The notes under the pieces were generated by a model. It was not told where the DNA came from and made no database searches. It saw only the letters and a program-made list of their open reading frames with translations. 64,000 bases of DNA from Macrotrachela quadricornifera (lineage: Eukaryota; Rotifera; Eurotatoria; Philodinida; Philodinidae), in contig JAJEKB010021087.1 in NCBI GenBank assembly GCA_022393335.1, positions 1,828,178 to 1,892,177 on the forward strand. The letters are read 5' to 3'. This document shows, one piece after another, positions 50,343-62,450 of this stretch. A program made the position numbers and the translations under genes. Position 1 is the first letter of the stretch. The number at the start of each line of letters is the position of its first letter.

Positions 50343-51626
50343 ATGTCTTTTTTAAAAAACTACCTCTATACTCTGAACCTCTTTGCAGCTCCTGCCGGTG
50401 CGGAGCCAGAAAGTGATCATCAGCAACGTAATAACGTGATAAGCACTCGCGTCTATCTCTTTCTTCTGTTTATTATACTCGTCACTCTTATTCTCGGTTT
50501 GTCATTGATAGAGCAGACCACCCGTATCACCATTGAAAATCCCACTCGAAGCCAATTTGAATCTTTACCCAACGCAATATGTCCGTGTTCGCGCATCTCT
50601 ATATCTTATGGTGAGTTTGTTTCAGCTCAGCCCTCCTTTCATCAAGTATGTACGAGCGATTTTGTATCTGATCGATGGATTTCATCACTTTATTCCGGCA
50701 TCAATTCAACATACTTTCTCCCAATCGATGTTCGATCATCGGGATATGCACTGTTTCAAACACTGGCAAGTTTCTGTCGACTTTCGCAAGCAAATGTAAA
50801 TCAAAGTCTCTCGCTCTTAGGCTCTACCTCTTTCATGAGCACTTTCGTTATTCTTGAGTCCGTCTTTCAGTTGCAAGTTCAAGATTTTAGCAATCAGTCT
50901 CGACTAATGGCACCTAGTACGTTACAAACACAGATACAACTTATTAGTAATTTGACCATGCGCAATAAAATCATGAATGGACTGGGAACAAGTATTTTTC
51001 TAGCAGGTGTTATTGGAGATGTAACGACGGTTTTCAACATATACATTGAAAATAATGAAACTTGGTGTACCTGTATGGAGGCTACCATTTGCTCAGGACT
51101 CTATGGCATTTATGCGGAGTTCGACTTTGACACGATGGGAATTAACGATTTCACGGCAATGATGACCATACCGGGGCTCAGTTCAGGCTGTATGCCAGTC
51201 GATTCAGGTCGCCAGTCGTCTCTCGAATGTTTTTTCAACCAGACGTGTATCAATACAATTATCCATTATCTAGCTGAGCCAGACTATAATTTCACTGCCA
51301 TGACTCCGTTATCATCGAGTCGTTTTGGTGTGTACTCTACAGTCGATTCAATTGTCAGTCAACTCATGGTAGAAGAATGGGGATTCAGTATGTCTTATGA
51401 CAAATACTATACCCAATGTGCTCCTTTATCATGCACATATTCGGCAGCTACGCGATATGATTTGTTGTATCTGCTAGCGAAGCTCATAGGTTTGCTTGGA
51501 GGACTGTGTACGGGACTGGCCATTGTTGTACCGCCCGTCGTTCGTTTCATCCGACGGCAACCGATAACAAATGCTATTGAATTAATGCCACGCGTTTCAT
51601 GTGAGTATATTTTTGCGAGTTCATAA
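50343..51626 (+). CDS. Two-helix Cys-rich ectodomain protein, single unit (unknown family)
   Basis: The first ATG of the open frame is at 50343, giving 427 residues (MSFLKNYLYTL...). A hydrophilic head ends in STR. The first helix is about residues 36-57 (VYLFLLFIILVTLILGLSLI). The ectodomain begins with PTRSQFESL then CPCSRISISYGEF, HQVCTSDFVSDRWI and FCRL. It continues with a CTCMEATIC pair, GCMPVDS....LECFFNQTC, SQLMVEEWGF, and YYTQCAPLSCTYSAATR. The second helix follows at about 373-400 (LLAKLIGLLGGLCTGLAIVVP), then RFIRRQ. At least ten Cys and several N-glycosylation sequons lie outside. Both ends should be cytoplasmic. A GTGAGT donor follows the VS codons near 51600, so the tail may continue in another exon. 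I do not recognise the family. The two-helix topology recalls DEG/ENaC channels, but the channel motifs are absent. Confidence 0.8.
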   Translation: MSFLKNYLYTLNLFAAPAGAEPESDHQQRNNVISTRVYLFLLFIILVTLILGLSLIEQTTRITIENPTRSQFESLPNAICPCSRISISYGEFVSAQPSFHQVCTSDFVSDRWISSLYSGINSTYFLPIDVRSSGYALFQTLASFCRLSQANVNQSLSLLGSTSFMSTFVILESVFQLQVQDFSNQSRLMAPSTLQTQIQLISNLTMRNKIMNGLGTSIFLAGVIGDVTTVFNIYIENNETWCTCMEATICSGLYGIYAEFDFDTMGINDFTAMMTIPGLSSGCMPVDSGRQSSLECFFNQTCINTIIHYLAEPDYNFTAMTPLSSSRFGVYSTVDSIVSQLMVEEWGFSMSYDKYYTQCAPLSCTYSAATRYDLLYLLAKLIGLLGGLCTGLAIVVPPVVRFIRRQPITNAIELMPRVSCEYIFASS

Positions 51627-53811
51627 TGACGAGGCTGAATATAAGATCATTCTAGATTTTAGATCTCATTACACATTCAGATATCCTATAAAAAAGTGGT
51701 GTTTTACTTGAGAGTTACAACTGAGATCTTAGGAAAAATTCGATAGTCAATTTTCGAAGATTTCCAAGGGATTCCTCCCTTCAAGTCTTGATAGCTCTAC
51801 TTAGATAGAGAATACCAGATCTGCAGTTTTGCAAAGCAACTAAAGACGCGTCGAATGATATATAAAAGTCTATTTCTTGTGAACGAGGAAATGTCTTTAC
51901 ATGCCCAAGCCGTTTAAACTCCATCTTGTGGTCACAAGTAAACCTCGATGATGCATAAAAAAGCTTGTCAGCGCAGCTCCTTTGGGGCTAAAATGTGGAA
52001 CTCACATATTCATATAAGCTAGAAGTTGTGTTACTGTAAGTTTTTCATAATGTTACTCCTCTATATTGATAGATATATGTTTGCAGTCAAGCTTTAGGTG
52101 AAAGAGAACGATGATAAACCACAGCAATCATTTATTATGCTGCGTCTGCTGTGATGAGATCCTGTCTGTAACGGGGACCTGGAAAACCTCGACTTAAAAC
52201 TTACACTCACTATTTTTCTTCGAAAAAATATGTGAGTTCCACAAAAGCTGAGAAGGATTTATTCCCATTTTTTAATATTCCCATCGACAAGTAGAGAAAA
52301 ATGTCCTCTGCAAACTGCAATCAAAGCCATTGCTTAGATCTCATTTTGTAAATGACACTTTTATTCTGTTTACTAATATTTTTCTCTATATATTGATGTA
52401 AAAAAAACAAAGGTTTAGTTTCCCAAGAACTTATTAGAAGCTTTGCGCTTGTAAAAACATGCGCCATAATTTCCTTTTCCCCATATTTGAAAACTCTAGC
52501 TCGCTAGCTTTCACCAGTTAAAAGTGATTCAAAAAATATCTATTCGCAATATTTTTTCTACGAACAATGGACTATTTGAGTCAGTGATGTGTGCAAAATT
52601 TTGAGGATGAAATTCGAAAATACAATTCTACTGTAAGTCGGGTGTCCTTATTGGAAAAATTGCGTAAAAAATCGATATCTTGAGAACGATGCGTTGAGCG
52701 AATAACTCCTTTCCAGCTTTTTCATTCCTCATTGGGGTCTACTTTTGACCAAAAGATGAATTTCCAAATGGCTTGGACATGTGGAAAGATATCTTTACAA
52801 TTGTACATTCTAAAAAAGCAGGTAGTAACACAAAATACGAGGGGTGCAACGATGAGCTTGACGATTAAAGCAATAATCCCATGCAAAGTACAGCAATGAC
52901 TGATCTTTTCATACAACTAACATCTGTTAATGTAAAAGTAATCGAAAATGCAAAAAATCTGGTACAGTAATATCTTATTAGCGCGTTTCCGGTCGCATTC
53001 GTATAGAATGGTAGTGCTCGAGAGCATATCCCCGAAATCAGTGTTAGTAGACCAATGTCACATTGTCATCGTTACATTCCTAATCGCATAGTTATCCAAA
53101 ATTAATGTTTAGGACATCCAGAAAGTGATTCAGATTTTTGTTATTATCTGATAAATTTGAAAAAAATTAAATGATACTTTTAATTAGTACACTTAGTTCT
53201 ATCAAACTTAAAAGACTTCTAATAGATCGGCGGTCAAAAATTTTTATCAATACTTGATGGAGACCCTAGGTGCAGAAAATCGAGTTGTGATAAAATGTAA
53301 AATAAACTTGTGCAAAATAATCAGAGTTCCATACTAATTCTTAGTCTAATAAAACTAGGCTCAAATTTATTGAGACGTTAAATCCGTAATTTTACACAAC
53401 TCCTTTCGAGAAACCAATTAGGATTCGAATCCATCGATCCAAAAAATCTTTAATCAATGTTTATAAAAAAACGCTAGTCTCATAGACTAAAAACCAACTG
53501 ATGCACCGTACCACACTGAGAACGGTGACCTGGCACCATTGGTACTACAGTGGATCGATGGGCAGTGAACCGTCACCCGTGCATCCCTACAAAATACTGT
53601 GTCTAAGATCATAACCTTGTAGGTTTTCATAGTAAATTCAAAACCTTTTTAGGTTTCGTAATAATTCTGAAAACTTAAACGAGATTTCGAATAGATTATA
53701 CAACGCCATAAGATCCCGATTATGGATATAAGGTTTCGTAGTGCATTCCTTTTTTTTTAACGCAGAAGGATATATGTCCGATATACTGGTCTAATAGCAC
53801 GTTGTTGTTTG
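51627..53811. other. Intergenic spacer
   Basis: About 2.2 kb with no supported gene. From about 53600 to 53750 the phrase AACCTTTTTAGGTTTCGTAA is shared exactly with the 197-bp MITE at 9.4 kb, followed by TAAGGTTTCGTAGTGCATTC, so a decayed relative of that MITE is probably present. Confidence 0.45.
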
Positions 53812-54168
53812 ATGAAGATAGGTGCGTCGTCAAAGTTTGAATTGAACAGCAACATAGATGGAATTATCAAAGATTGTCGATGATTCAATTTGATATTTAC
53901 TGAAGTTTTAATTAGAAGAAAGGAACAACGTTTTAGAAGATTTTCGAAAATCGATTTTCAAGCTTTATTGAGGCCTCACCTGCCAATTATACAGTAGATT
54001 CAAAGGAATTTGAACATTTCCAATGTGCCTGACGTTGCTTGTGATATTCGAATATGAAATTAGAGCACAAATACAGAGTAATTCTGTATCGATTCTTCCT
54101 TGATTGACATCTTAGGACTGTAACCATAGTATTATATGAATTCCTTTCATTGTTTCGCTTTTTTCTAG

Positions 54169-56618
54169 TCATCGATCGCTTGTATCTATTGAAAACAGTG
54201 CTTAAACGTACTCTTATCGAACTAAATCTTTTTCAAATCTATCCAAGCGATGTTCGTCAAATCCGTCATCAACACATTGCTACTCGACTTTACATAGCTA
54301 TTCTTTTATCTGTCTGCGCCATTCTCACTTTTTATTTATGTATTATCCCGATAATTCATCGGGAAATAGTGAAATATCCAACTCAGTCTCAATTCTCCAA
54401 CCTTCAGTCACTCTATCCGGTATCCATTCAATGTCCGTGCTCATTTGTTGCAATCCCATACAATAAATTTCTCAACCTAGAACCACAGTATCATCAAGTA
54501 TGTTCAAGTGATTTCGTTTCTACAGCGTGGCTCACCTGGTTGGATTACATAACTGGCTCTACCCCCAATTATGCAGATTTCAGAAATAATGGTGCTGCTT
54601 ATTTTCATATTCTCGCCTTGTTGTGCAAAGAGGCTGAAAAACATATTACTAATGCACTTCAACAATTTCTCCAAGAGAAGTATATCACAGCTCTGGTGGT
54701 TTCTCAACAGGTGTTTGCATCGCAAATAGCAACGTTCATTAGAAATTGGAAAGTGGCAACAATGAATAACTTTATTCGACCACTCCAATTAATTTCAGCT
54801 ATTCAGCAAGGAAATCATCTGGGAGCTGCATTTTCGAATGTTCTGTTCAATATCACTGATTCAAACCAGTTTCAAGTGGATTCGATTAAGTCACTCTACG
54901 GAAACTGTTCATGTTTGGTCTTGAGATCATGTCTTACACAGATGCGTATCTATTACCAACCTGAGGGCGCAAATTACTATATTCAACTAACTCCCGTGGT
55001 GGGCTTAGTGGCTGGATGTTTTCAATTAGAAGCATTGTTAACATCAACATTAGACTGTTTCTACCGTAGAAACTGCCTTGACATAATGATTTATTATGTT
55101 AATATGGTAGTTCCGTATGCAGGAAGTATCACTCTTGCACCGCTTGATCCAAGTCAAAACAATGTAAGTGAAACTATCGAGTCTCTCGTCAACCGACTCT
55201 TTGTCGATAGTTGGTACGATTCGTCTCCTAATAATTCGTTTTCCGCCTACTATCAAGCGTGTTCACCACAATCATGTACTTTCGAGTACAATGATCGGGG
55301 CAGTATAATCACTATCATAGTGACGATCATTGGCATTTTTGGTGGACTGACAACAGGCTTGAAAATTGTACTTTCCGTCCTCCTTCGCGTATGCGCCAAG
55401 GTGAGAATACACCAATCTTTTCGTGAGCATTTTCACTCCTTCAAAATCTGGCTTTTCGGTTTGTTCAACCAAGAACACTTGGCTAGTCGATTACATACCG
55501 TGCTACTAGTAACAACTCTCACGGCACTTTATCTTGCCTCCTCGATTACGCTACAGAACCAAACGGAACAAGTCGCCAAGCCATCTTTTCAGGTCTATGA
55601 ACATCTTCTCCTTCAATATCCAGCAACCTTGCAATGTTCATGCTCTAGAATATCAATTCAGTACCAATCTTTCATGAATTTGACAATAACAGGACAACAT
55701 CAAGTGTGCTCGAGCGATTTTGTGTCTGACCAGTGGATTGCAACACTACTTTTGCCTAACAGTCTATCTACTTATTCTCCCTTCGAATTTCGAAATGCAG
55801 CTATTGGTCATTTTCAACTTCTATCTTTTCTATGTCAACTTACACAGCAACATCTGAGCGATGCGATTTCCAATCTCGCCACTAAGAATTTCGTCGAATC
55901 TCAGCTTGTTTCATCTACCGTTTTTAACATGCAAATTCAGTCAGATGTGGACCAATTTCAACTGACAACAATCAACTCGTTTTTGACCACACTTCAGGTT
56001 GTTCGTGATATGTTGAATGACAATAAACTCATTTCAATCTTCGAAACGAACTGGAAATGGATGAACCCAGAAAATAGCTTTGAATCTTTTTTTGGAGCAG
56101 TTATACATACAAAACCAGTCGTCTATGGCACTTGTGATTGTGGCTTGTTCCCACGATGTGTTCAAGCTGGTATTGTGTCGAATAACTTGACCGTTTCTGG
56201 ACTCATGGTTGGATGTTATCCGCTAGAATCTCTACTGCAATCAACATTCGAGTGCTTGTACAATACATCGTGTTTTCACCTACTTCAAACATCAAATGAA
56301 TCGTTCATACCGCTAGATGCATCCCTCCCAAGCCGATATAAACTCAATTCAAGCGTCGAATTCATTCTCAGTCAACTAATGGTCGAACAATGGCTCAGTA
56401 ATATTGTCTACGAAAATTATTATGCTGAGTGTGCGCCGTCCTCTTGCTCCTATTCATATCTCAAACATCGTCCGATCGTCGACGTTCTTACCATTATTCT
56501 CGGACTCTACGGTGGTTTAGTTATCATTATGAATGTTGTTGTTCTGATGCTACTCGGTTTATGGAAACAAATCATTAATCGTCGACGATTAACTCGAATT
56601 CAAGCCATCAGTAATTGA
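54169..56618 (+). CDS. Two-helix Cys-rich ectodomain protein, fused double unit
   Basis: A single open frame encodes about 815 residues but has no ATG near its start. It begins after a TTTTTTCTAG acceptor, so the start lies in an upstream exon. A 10-base candidate exon ATGAAGATAG at 53812-53821, followed by GTGCGT, would join in frame (speculative). Unit A has helix 1 (IATRLYIAILLSVCAILTFY), IQCPCSFVAIPYNKF, HQVCSSDFVSTAWL, CFYRRNC, YYQACSPQSCTFEY and helix 2 (IITIIVTIIGIFGGLTTGLK). After a cytoplasmic loop, unit B repeats everything: helix 3 (LASRLHTVLLVTTLTALYLA), LQCSCSRISIQYQSF, HQVCSSDFVSDQWI, LECLYNTSC, SQLMVEQWL, YYAECAPSSCSYSY and helix 4 (VLTIILGLYGGLVIIMNVVV). Four helices with both ends inside are predicted. 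It lies about 2.5 kb after the single-unit gene on the same strand, consistent with tandem duplication and loss of the intervening stop. Confidence 0.82.
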
Positions 56619-58899
56619 GTAGCAGAATCCAAAACGAGGCAAGATTTTTTTGCCTCGCGTTGGCTCGTACAGTTTTTGCTTTGCTTAGCCTCGCTTTGCC
56701 TCGCTTCGTTTCGTAAAATCACAAGGGTACCCTCTTTCCATTTTTGCCATGTTAAAACATAGAATAATCTGCAGTTTTGGTTGATGAAATTAGTAAATGA
56801 GACAAAGCAATCATATGGAATATTTCTAAGGTAAACGATTGGTTATTGTGTGTTGAAAAATATTGATCAGCTGAATGTTGATTAGTGTTAAGAAACTAGC
56901 CTTATTAAAAATATTGATCTTTTTTTACCACGTTCCATACATTTAAATTTTTCTTTACTTATATTTTTCTAAACTAAAAAATAGCCACAAAAAAACTGTC
57001 TAGTATTTATAGAAAAAGTTCGGCTTGATCAAACTTATGATTTCGTTAGAAGGCGAAACTTGAGATTCCTATGACCACTTCTGACTCATTTTTGCTCGTT
57101 TTCTTCAATTTGTTGTATTTTTACAGAATTTTAGAAAGTTTTATTTTTATATGGTTGGGTAGAACATTGATTATTCTATCGAACTGTATAGTTTTTATTT
57201 GATTTATTCCGTATCTGGATAAAAAATGAATAAATTTTGAGAAGCAGGCAAAAAAAGTTTTTTTTTCTGTAGAATTTTGAGATGTTTTCCTTAAATAATT
57301 CGAGTAATTATAACATATTGGACAAATGAACATTCTTCACTTTTATATAGTTAGACAGAGAATTCATTTCTCTATCAACCAATTTATTTTTATCTAATAA
57401 TAACGAATAAAAGTAAGTGAATCATGCTGTATATTAAATTGAGATAATCAACCTATTTAAATCTAGATAAGACTTGATTTCGAAGCTTCATTTGTTCATG
57501 AATTAGCAGTACGTTTTTGAGAGCTTCAAATTGGTCAAATGACATTTGATACTCTGAAATATTTAATTTGTCGAATCTCTGCCTTTTAAATCGTTTCACT
57601 GTGCTTCACTATGCTTCGCTTCGTTTCGCACGCTTTTTGGCAAAAGTTTTTCTTTAATGTTGTATATCGAAAAATTTGATCGTAAATATATTTAATTCTG
57701 CCCAGACCAATCAGAACCCATTTTTTCAATTCTTATTAGCCTAGTCAAATATTTCCATTTAGCAAACATATATTCATTCTTGAACGCTCTCAAATATCTA
57801 AGGATTCGACCGTTCAAGCACTCTCACAACGTGTAGCAATTAGGCATATGGCAGTTCAAGCTCAACAGCTCACGAGAAATTGAGGCAATGAGCTAGGTCA
57901 ACAGGTCTTTTGATTTAAACTAGGGTTTAATATTTGGAAAAATGTGTTTGTCAACTTAGTTTGGAAGAAAACTGAAGATTATTTCAGAAAGGCTTTGAAA
58001 CAACGAAATAGATTTCTGTGCAAGATGAGTGAAGATTGTCTAACTTCTGATGTCACGTCATATTCGAGAATTGATCATTAAAACCTATTCATTCGCATGA
58101 ATGTTGCTGACAATTCAATCATGCAATTGGCGGAAAAAGCGATTGTTAAATAAATGTGGAAATAGTTCAGTTTCGACACATATTAAAGCTAAAACCCGAA
58201 TAATGAACAATTTCCCAGATGTCCACCGTATAATCTCTTGACAATGTGAGGATGAGCATCAGGTACCATAATTATCTATGTATCGAGCCTTGAGTACTTT
58301 TCATTTGAAGTGGTCCGCTTAAGTATGCAGGTGGCTGAATGGGATAAAAATGATTATTTTTAACTGAGAAGTTTGTATGAGTTCGGTGGTGTTTGGAGGA
58401 GAAATACATGAATATTTTGTCATTAACTTTCAGACTTGGTAGATGCCTAATCACAGCACATTTCATCTCCATCTCAAACAGAATCATCAGGATGAGTAAA
58501 CAGTAATTCACGATACTTGATCTCTATCTTGTTAGGGCGTCTTCAGGTGATTTATGGAAAATATGTCTAAAAGTGATCATTCAAAACGAGTTAATCAGAC
58601 GCATCGTTAGGTTTACTTTGCACATATAATGCAATTTTGATAAAGATAGAACGAATACGTTGGTATACACGCCAAAGTAGCTTCGGCTCACATACTCATC
58701 AAGATGTAATGTTGTTGTGCGCGCTCAAAACCGATGAATTGGCGTGTTTGTCGCCAGAAGAATATGATATCAATGTGAATAGCCTGTATAAATGTTCATG
58801 TTACAGTTCCTCTTATCAGTGAAAGGAGGATAGACATTCTCGCCAACAAATATTGCTGAATGACTGGACATTTGAGATGGCTACTATCGATTGAAAAAT
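56619..58899. other. Intergenic spacer with GCTTCG-rich patches
   Basis: No gene is supported. Two patches of short repeated phrases occur, GCCTCGCTTTGCCTCGCTTC at about 56690 and CTATGCTTCGCTTCGTTTCG at about 57608, in the same orientation. A minus-strand frame at 58272-58511 has no recognisable domain and may belong to the decayed retroelement that follows. Confidence 0.4.
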
Positions 58900-59515
58900 C
58901 TTCGGGTGTATAGGTATGTATCTTCGGTATTCGTTTATCGAGATGATTGATCAAATAACGGTAGAATACAATCGACCGCTATTTGTTTCTTCAACGTGGG
59001 TTCCCTAATGTGTTGGGCAGCATACGTTTTGTGTACGAGATGATTGATTATTCGAAACGGTCCTTCATGTCAAATATCGAATTTTTGATGATTGCCAATT
59101 GTTTTGATCAGAACAAGATCACCATTCTTGTAGGTCAGATCTGTGCGTTTCGAATCGTACCGTGTTTTTTATTCGTGTTGTTGATCAATGATCGTCTGTT
59201 GAGCTTCGATAGTCAATGCCGAATAGAAGTTTTTCGGTTGTTGTGTGGATGCTCGTGTTGTAATTGAAAATGACGAATTGCAAATGTTCGTCCCAGTTTG
59301 TACGACGTGTGTTACTCAAGGGTGCGATCTTCGCGTTCATTGTGGCGTTATACCTTTCAGTTTGGCCGTTGATCATTGGGCGATATAGAGTTACATTTAG
59401 GTGGATAACACCTACTCTTTTAAATATCTTTTTCATCATCGTCGGTGTGAAATGTGTAACATTATCGGGGAATATCACAGGAAAAGTAGCCCAGAAATCA
59501 TTAACTCGATACGAG
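58900..59515 (-). pseudogene. Decayed LTR-retroelement integrase fragment
   Basis: On the minus strand, 59185-59478 is open and shows the second half of a retroelement integrase core: a PDNVTHF Asp segment and NGQTERYN Glu, separated by 35 residues (D35E), then WDEHLQFVIFNYNTSIHTTT. Downstream on the same strand the similarity continues through several stops into the C-terminal region (RYDSKRTDLTYKNGDLVLIK and HEGPFRIINHL), typical of Ty3/Gypsy elements. The first catalytic Asp, reverse transcriptase and LTRs are not found, so this is an old fragment. It is separate from the gag-like insertions at 4-8 kb. Confidence 0.78.
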
Positions 59516-59644
59516 TTTTAAACTTCTCTTCAAGTTTTTAAATGAAATTTTAATACTCGAGTATTGGAATATTCAACTGACTCGAGTTTTAAAATGAAAG
59601 TTTATTGTTCGAGTACTCCAGCTTTAAACTATTCGAAGCTTTAA

Positions 59645-61811
59645 CACATTCGAGGCGATTCAGTTTTGTACAGAAATTGATCGAGATATTCGTTCCTAAG
59701 AAGAATAAATTCCTAGTGAATGCACTTACTGACCTTTTCATTCTGTTCGATCGATTTTTTTACTATCCTTCTTTTTGTACAATCAAATAGTGAATCGAAT
59801 CTCGTCTCCAGCTGTATGATGACTCAAGTTACTTTTTCGTTCTGTAATGTGTATTATACATTATGTGTGAGATAATGATAGAAAGTTTCTAGATTTTTCT
59901 GTTCCATTCGTGTCTATTCTGCGCATTGCTACCCATCAATATAAAAGCGATCAAAATTGTCAGTATTCTTGAATATTTTACATGTCGTCAGAAGAAGCCA
60001 GTACGGAAGATAGTCTTGACTCACTCAGTGAAGTGAGTTCTTTGGATGATGATTTTGCTAGAATGCACTTGGAATCTGCAAGTTCCGATGAAGAAGTTAC
60101 TGATGATGAGATCGATTCAAACGTCTGGAGTGAAATAGAATCAGAATCAGAATCTGACGGTGAATTTCTGGAAGATTATGGACTTATTGAACAAGTAACA
60201 CCAACTTCCGAAGATGGTACAATCAATCCTATCGATTGCTATAGATATTTCATCACTGACGAGATTATAAGCCTTATGGTTCTTGAAACTAATAGATATG
60301 CAGAACAATACTTACTAACACATAAACTTAACAAACAATCAAAAAATCTTCAATAGAAATCAACTACTAACGAAGAAATGCTGAAGTTCTTGGGGATAGT
60401 CATCGAGATGGGCTTAGTGCAAATGCCAAAAGTAGACTACTCCTGGAGCAAAAGTCAATTATATGGATCAGAAATTATTCAAAATACAATGCCGAGAGAC
60501 AAATTCGAATTACTTCTCAAGTTTTTGCATTTTTCCAACAATGAGGAACAGGATGCAAGCCAAGATAAACTAGCTAAGTTGAATTCACTTTTGATCCTAT
60601 TCAAAGCTAGATTTAAGTCGATTTACACGCCCGGTTCTGTCATCACCGTCGATGAAACAATGGTGCGCTGGCGAGGTCGACTCTTCTTTAGACAATACGT
60701 TCCAGGCAAAGCCCACAAATATGGGGTTAAAATGTATAAAGTAGCAGACATAAATGGATATACTTGGAATTTTATAATTTATACAGGAAAACAGAATCCA
60801 ACGACTGGTCTTAGTCATACTCATACAGTCATCATGCAATTATTAGAAGATCTTTTCGGATGCTATCGAACTGTAGTAGCTGACGATTTTTTTACGAGTA
60901 TCGATCTTGCGAAACGATTGTTAGGAAATGATACTTACCTCATGGAAACATTGAGAAGTAACCGTGTTGGATCTGGAAAAGCAATTCTTCAGAAAAAACT
61001 CAAGAAGGGTGAGATTTATGGACTTCAGAATGGCGATGGTGTCAAGCTGATCAAGTGGACAGATAAAAGAGACATTCTAATGATATCTACCAAGCCATCC
61101 CATACAACTGCTCTTGTGGACATCAGAAAAACTAATGCATCTGGCGAGTGCATCATGAAGCCACAAGTGGTGCTCGACTACAATAAAGGAAGACAAGGTA
61201 CGGATTTGTCAGATCCGCTATCTGCATACTACACATGTCTAAGACGATCTATAAAATGGTATCAAAATGTGGCGTTTGAATTGATATTTGGAACAGCAGT
61301 AGTGAATAACTATTTGATATACAAAGAAAATTACACAACCAACAACATAACCATTCTGCAGTTTCGTGAGTCTCGTGCGATCTTTACTCCTTAGTATGCC
61401 GTTCGAAAATCTGAAACCTGGTCCGAGACAACAATCGACGAGTTATTTGAAGCGCAAACTAGCTGATCATAAGCTAGAAGAAAAGAAAGGATCTGACCGT
61501 GATGTTCGAAGACGATGTGTTGGTTGTTATGAAAAAAACAGAGAACATCAATTAAGAGAAGCGTGTCATTCGACAACAAAGAGAATCAAAACTTTCTGTT
61601 CTGATTGTAACAAATTTTTTTGTCTTGATTGTTTTAATGAGAAGCATCATGCTATGTAATAAATCATTTTGATAATAGCGAAGGTACAAATCAGATCATA
61701 CACTACGTGCAACTTTCCGACTATGAATGAAAGAGAAAGAACTGTTTTTCTATTCAGTTTCTTGCTAAAATATAGTGGGGTCCACCGGTGGACTCCATCG
61801 CCTCGGATGTG
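59645..61811 (+). mobile_element. piggyBac-type transposon with TTAA duplication
   Basis: Left end CACATTCGAGGCGAT and the inverted right end CACATCCGAGGCGAT differ at one base. Both are preceded by TTAA (59641-59644 and 61812-61815), the diagnostic piggyBac target. The 2167-bp element encodes one transposase with Cys-rich C-terminus. It looks structurally complete but carries a stop and a frameshift. Confidence 0.93.
59982..61659 (+). pseudogene. piggyBac transposase, broken by one stop and one frameshift
   Basis: The N-terminal 120 residues are acidic (SEVSSLDDDF, SDEEVTDDEIDSNVWSEIES), as usual for the family. A TAG at 60354-60356 interrupts between SKNLQ and TTNEEML. The catalytic domain follows with LGIVIEMGLVQMP, TVDETMVRWRGR (first Asp), TVVADDFFTSIDLAKRL (second Asp) and YNKGRQGTDLSDPLSAYY (third Asp region). 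Near 61366 the frame shifts. The C-terminal zinc-ribbon-like Cys-rich domain (RRCVGCYEKN, TFCSDCNKFFCLDCF) continues in another frame to 61659. The total length of about 555 codons is normal. All three acidic residues appear present, so loss of activity is due to the two lesions only. Confidence 0.9.
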
Positions 61812-61815
61812 TTAA

Positions 61816-62450
61816 TCAATTTAGATCATTAAGAAGCGTCAATGAGACTTTTATTTCGTATCAAAGATTTGATATTTATTGATTTAGATCATTGAAAAGC
61901 GTCAATGAGATTTTTACCTTCTGCCGGAGGTACGTTATTAATTAGTTTGAATCATTGAGAAGCATCAATGGAATTTTACCTGCTATCAGAAGTATGATTA
62001 CTACTCGTTGGATCATATCATTGGGAGGACGCCATGAGATAGTATGGACTCTTAAAGACACTCATACTTCGTATTGGAGGTATTACAACTACGCAGCAAA
62101 GCGAATCATCGAGAACTCTCAATGAGACTTTTTTGTTCAAGTGGTGATGTGCTTACTATTCAGCAGGGCAGATTATCGAAAAGTCTTATGGTGGCCTTTT
62201 TGGTCGTCATTGAAGCTTTTGGCTCCAATCGGTGGTATGATCACCACTCAGGACGGCAGATCATCAAAACGTTTAAATCAGACATCATGGGGGCTCAATC
62301 AGAGTTTTGCGTCGTAGCGGAGGTGTAAAAAGCACTGAGCGGAGCAGATTATTGAGAAGTCTCAATGAGAATTCTGACCCTTATCGGAAGTATCATTACT
62401 ACTTACTAGAGTAGATCATTGAAAAGTCTTAATGGAGGTTCAGGAGATTT
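61816..62450. repeat. 63-bp degenerate tandem array
   Basis: The first three units are spaced exactly 63 bases: TTTAGATCATTAAGAAGCGT (61820), TTTAGATCATTGAAAAGCGT (61883) and TTTGAATCATTGAGAAGCAT (61946). Each is followed by CAATGAGACTTTTA-like sequence. Later units to about 62450 are more diverged and irregular (GAATCATCGAGAACTCTCAA, GATTATTGAGAAGTCTCAAT). The array abuts the TTAA at the right end of the piggyBac element. No gene is supported. Confidence 0.75.

Noticed and set aside
50343..56618. Assignment of the two-helix family to DEG/ENaC channels
   Set aside because: Topology and a GGL-rich second helix are suggestive, but the family's post-helix-1 motif and selectivity-filter pattern are not visible; left as unknown.
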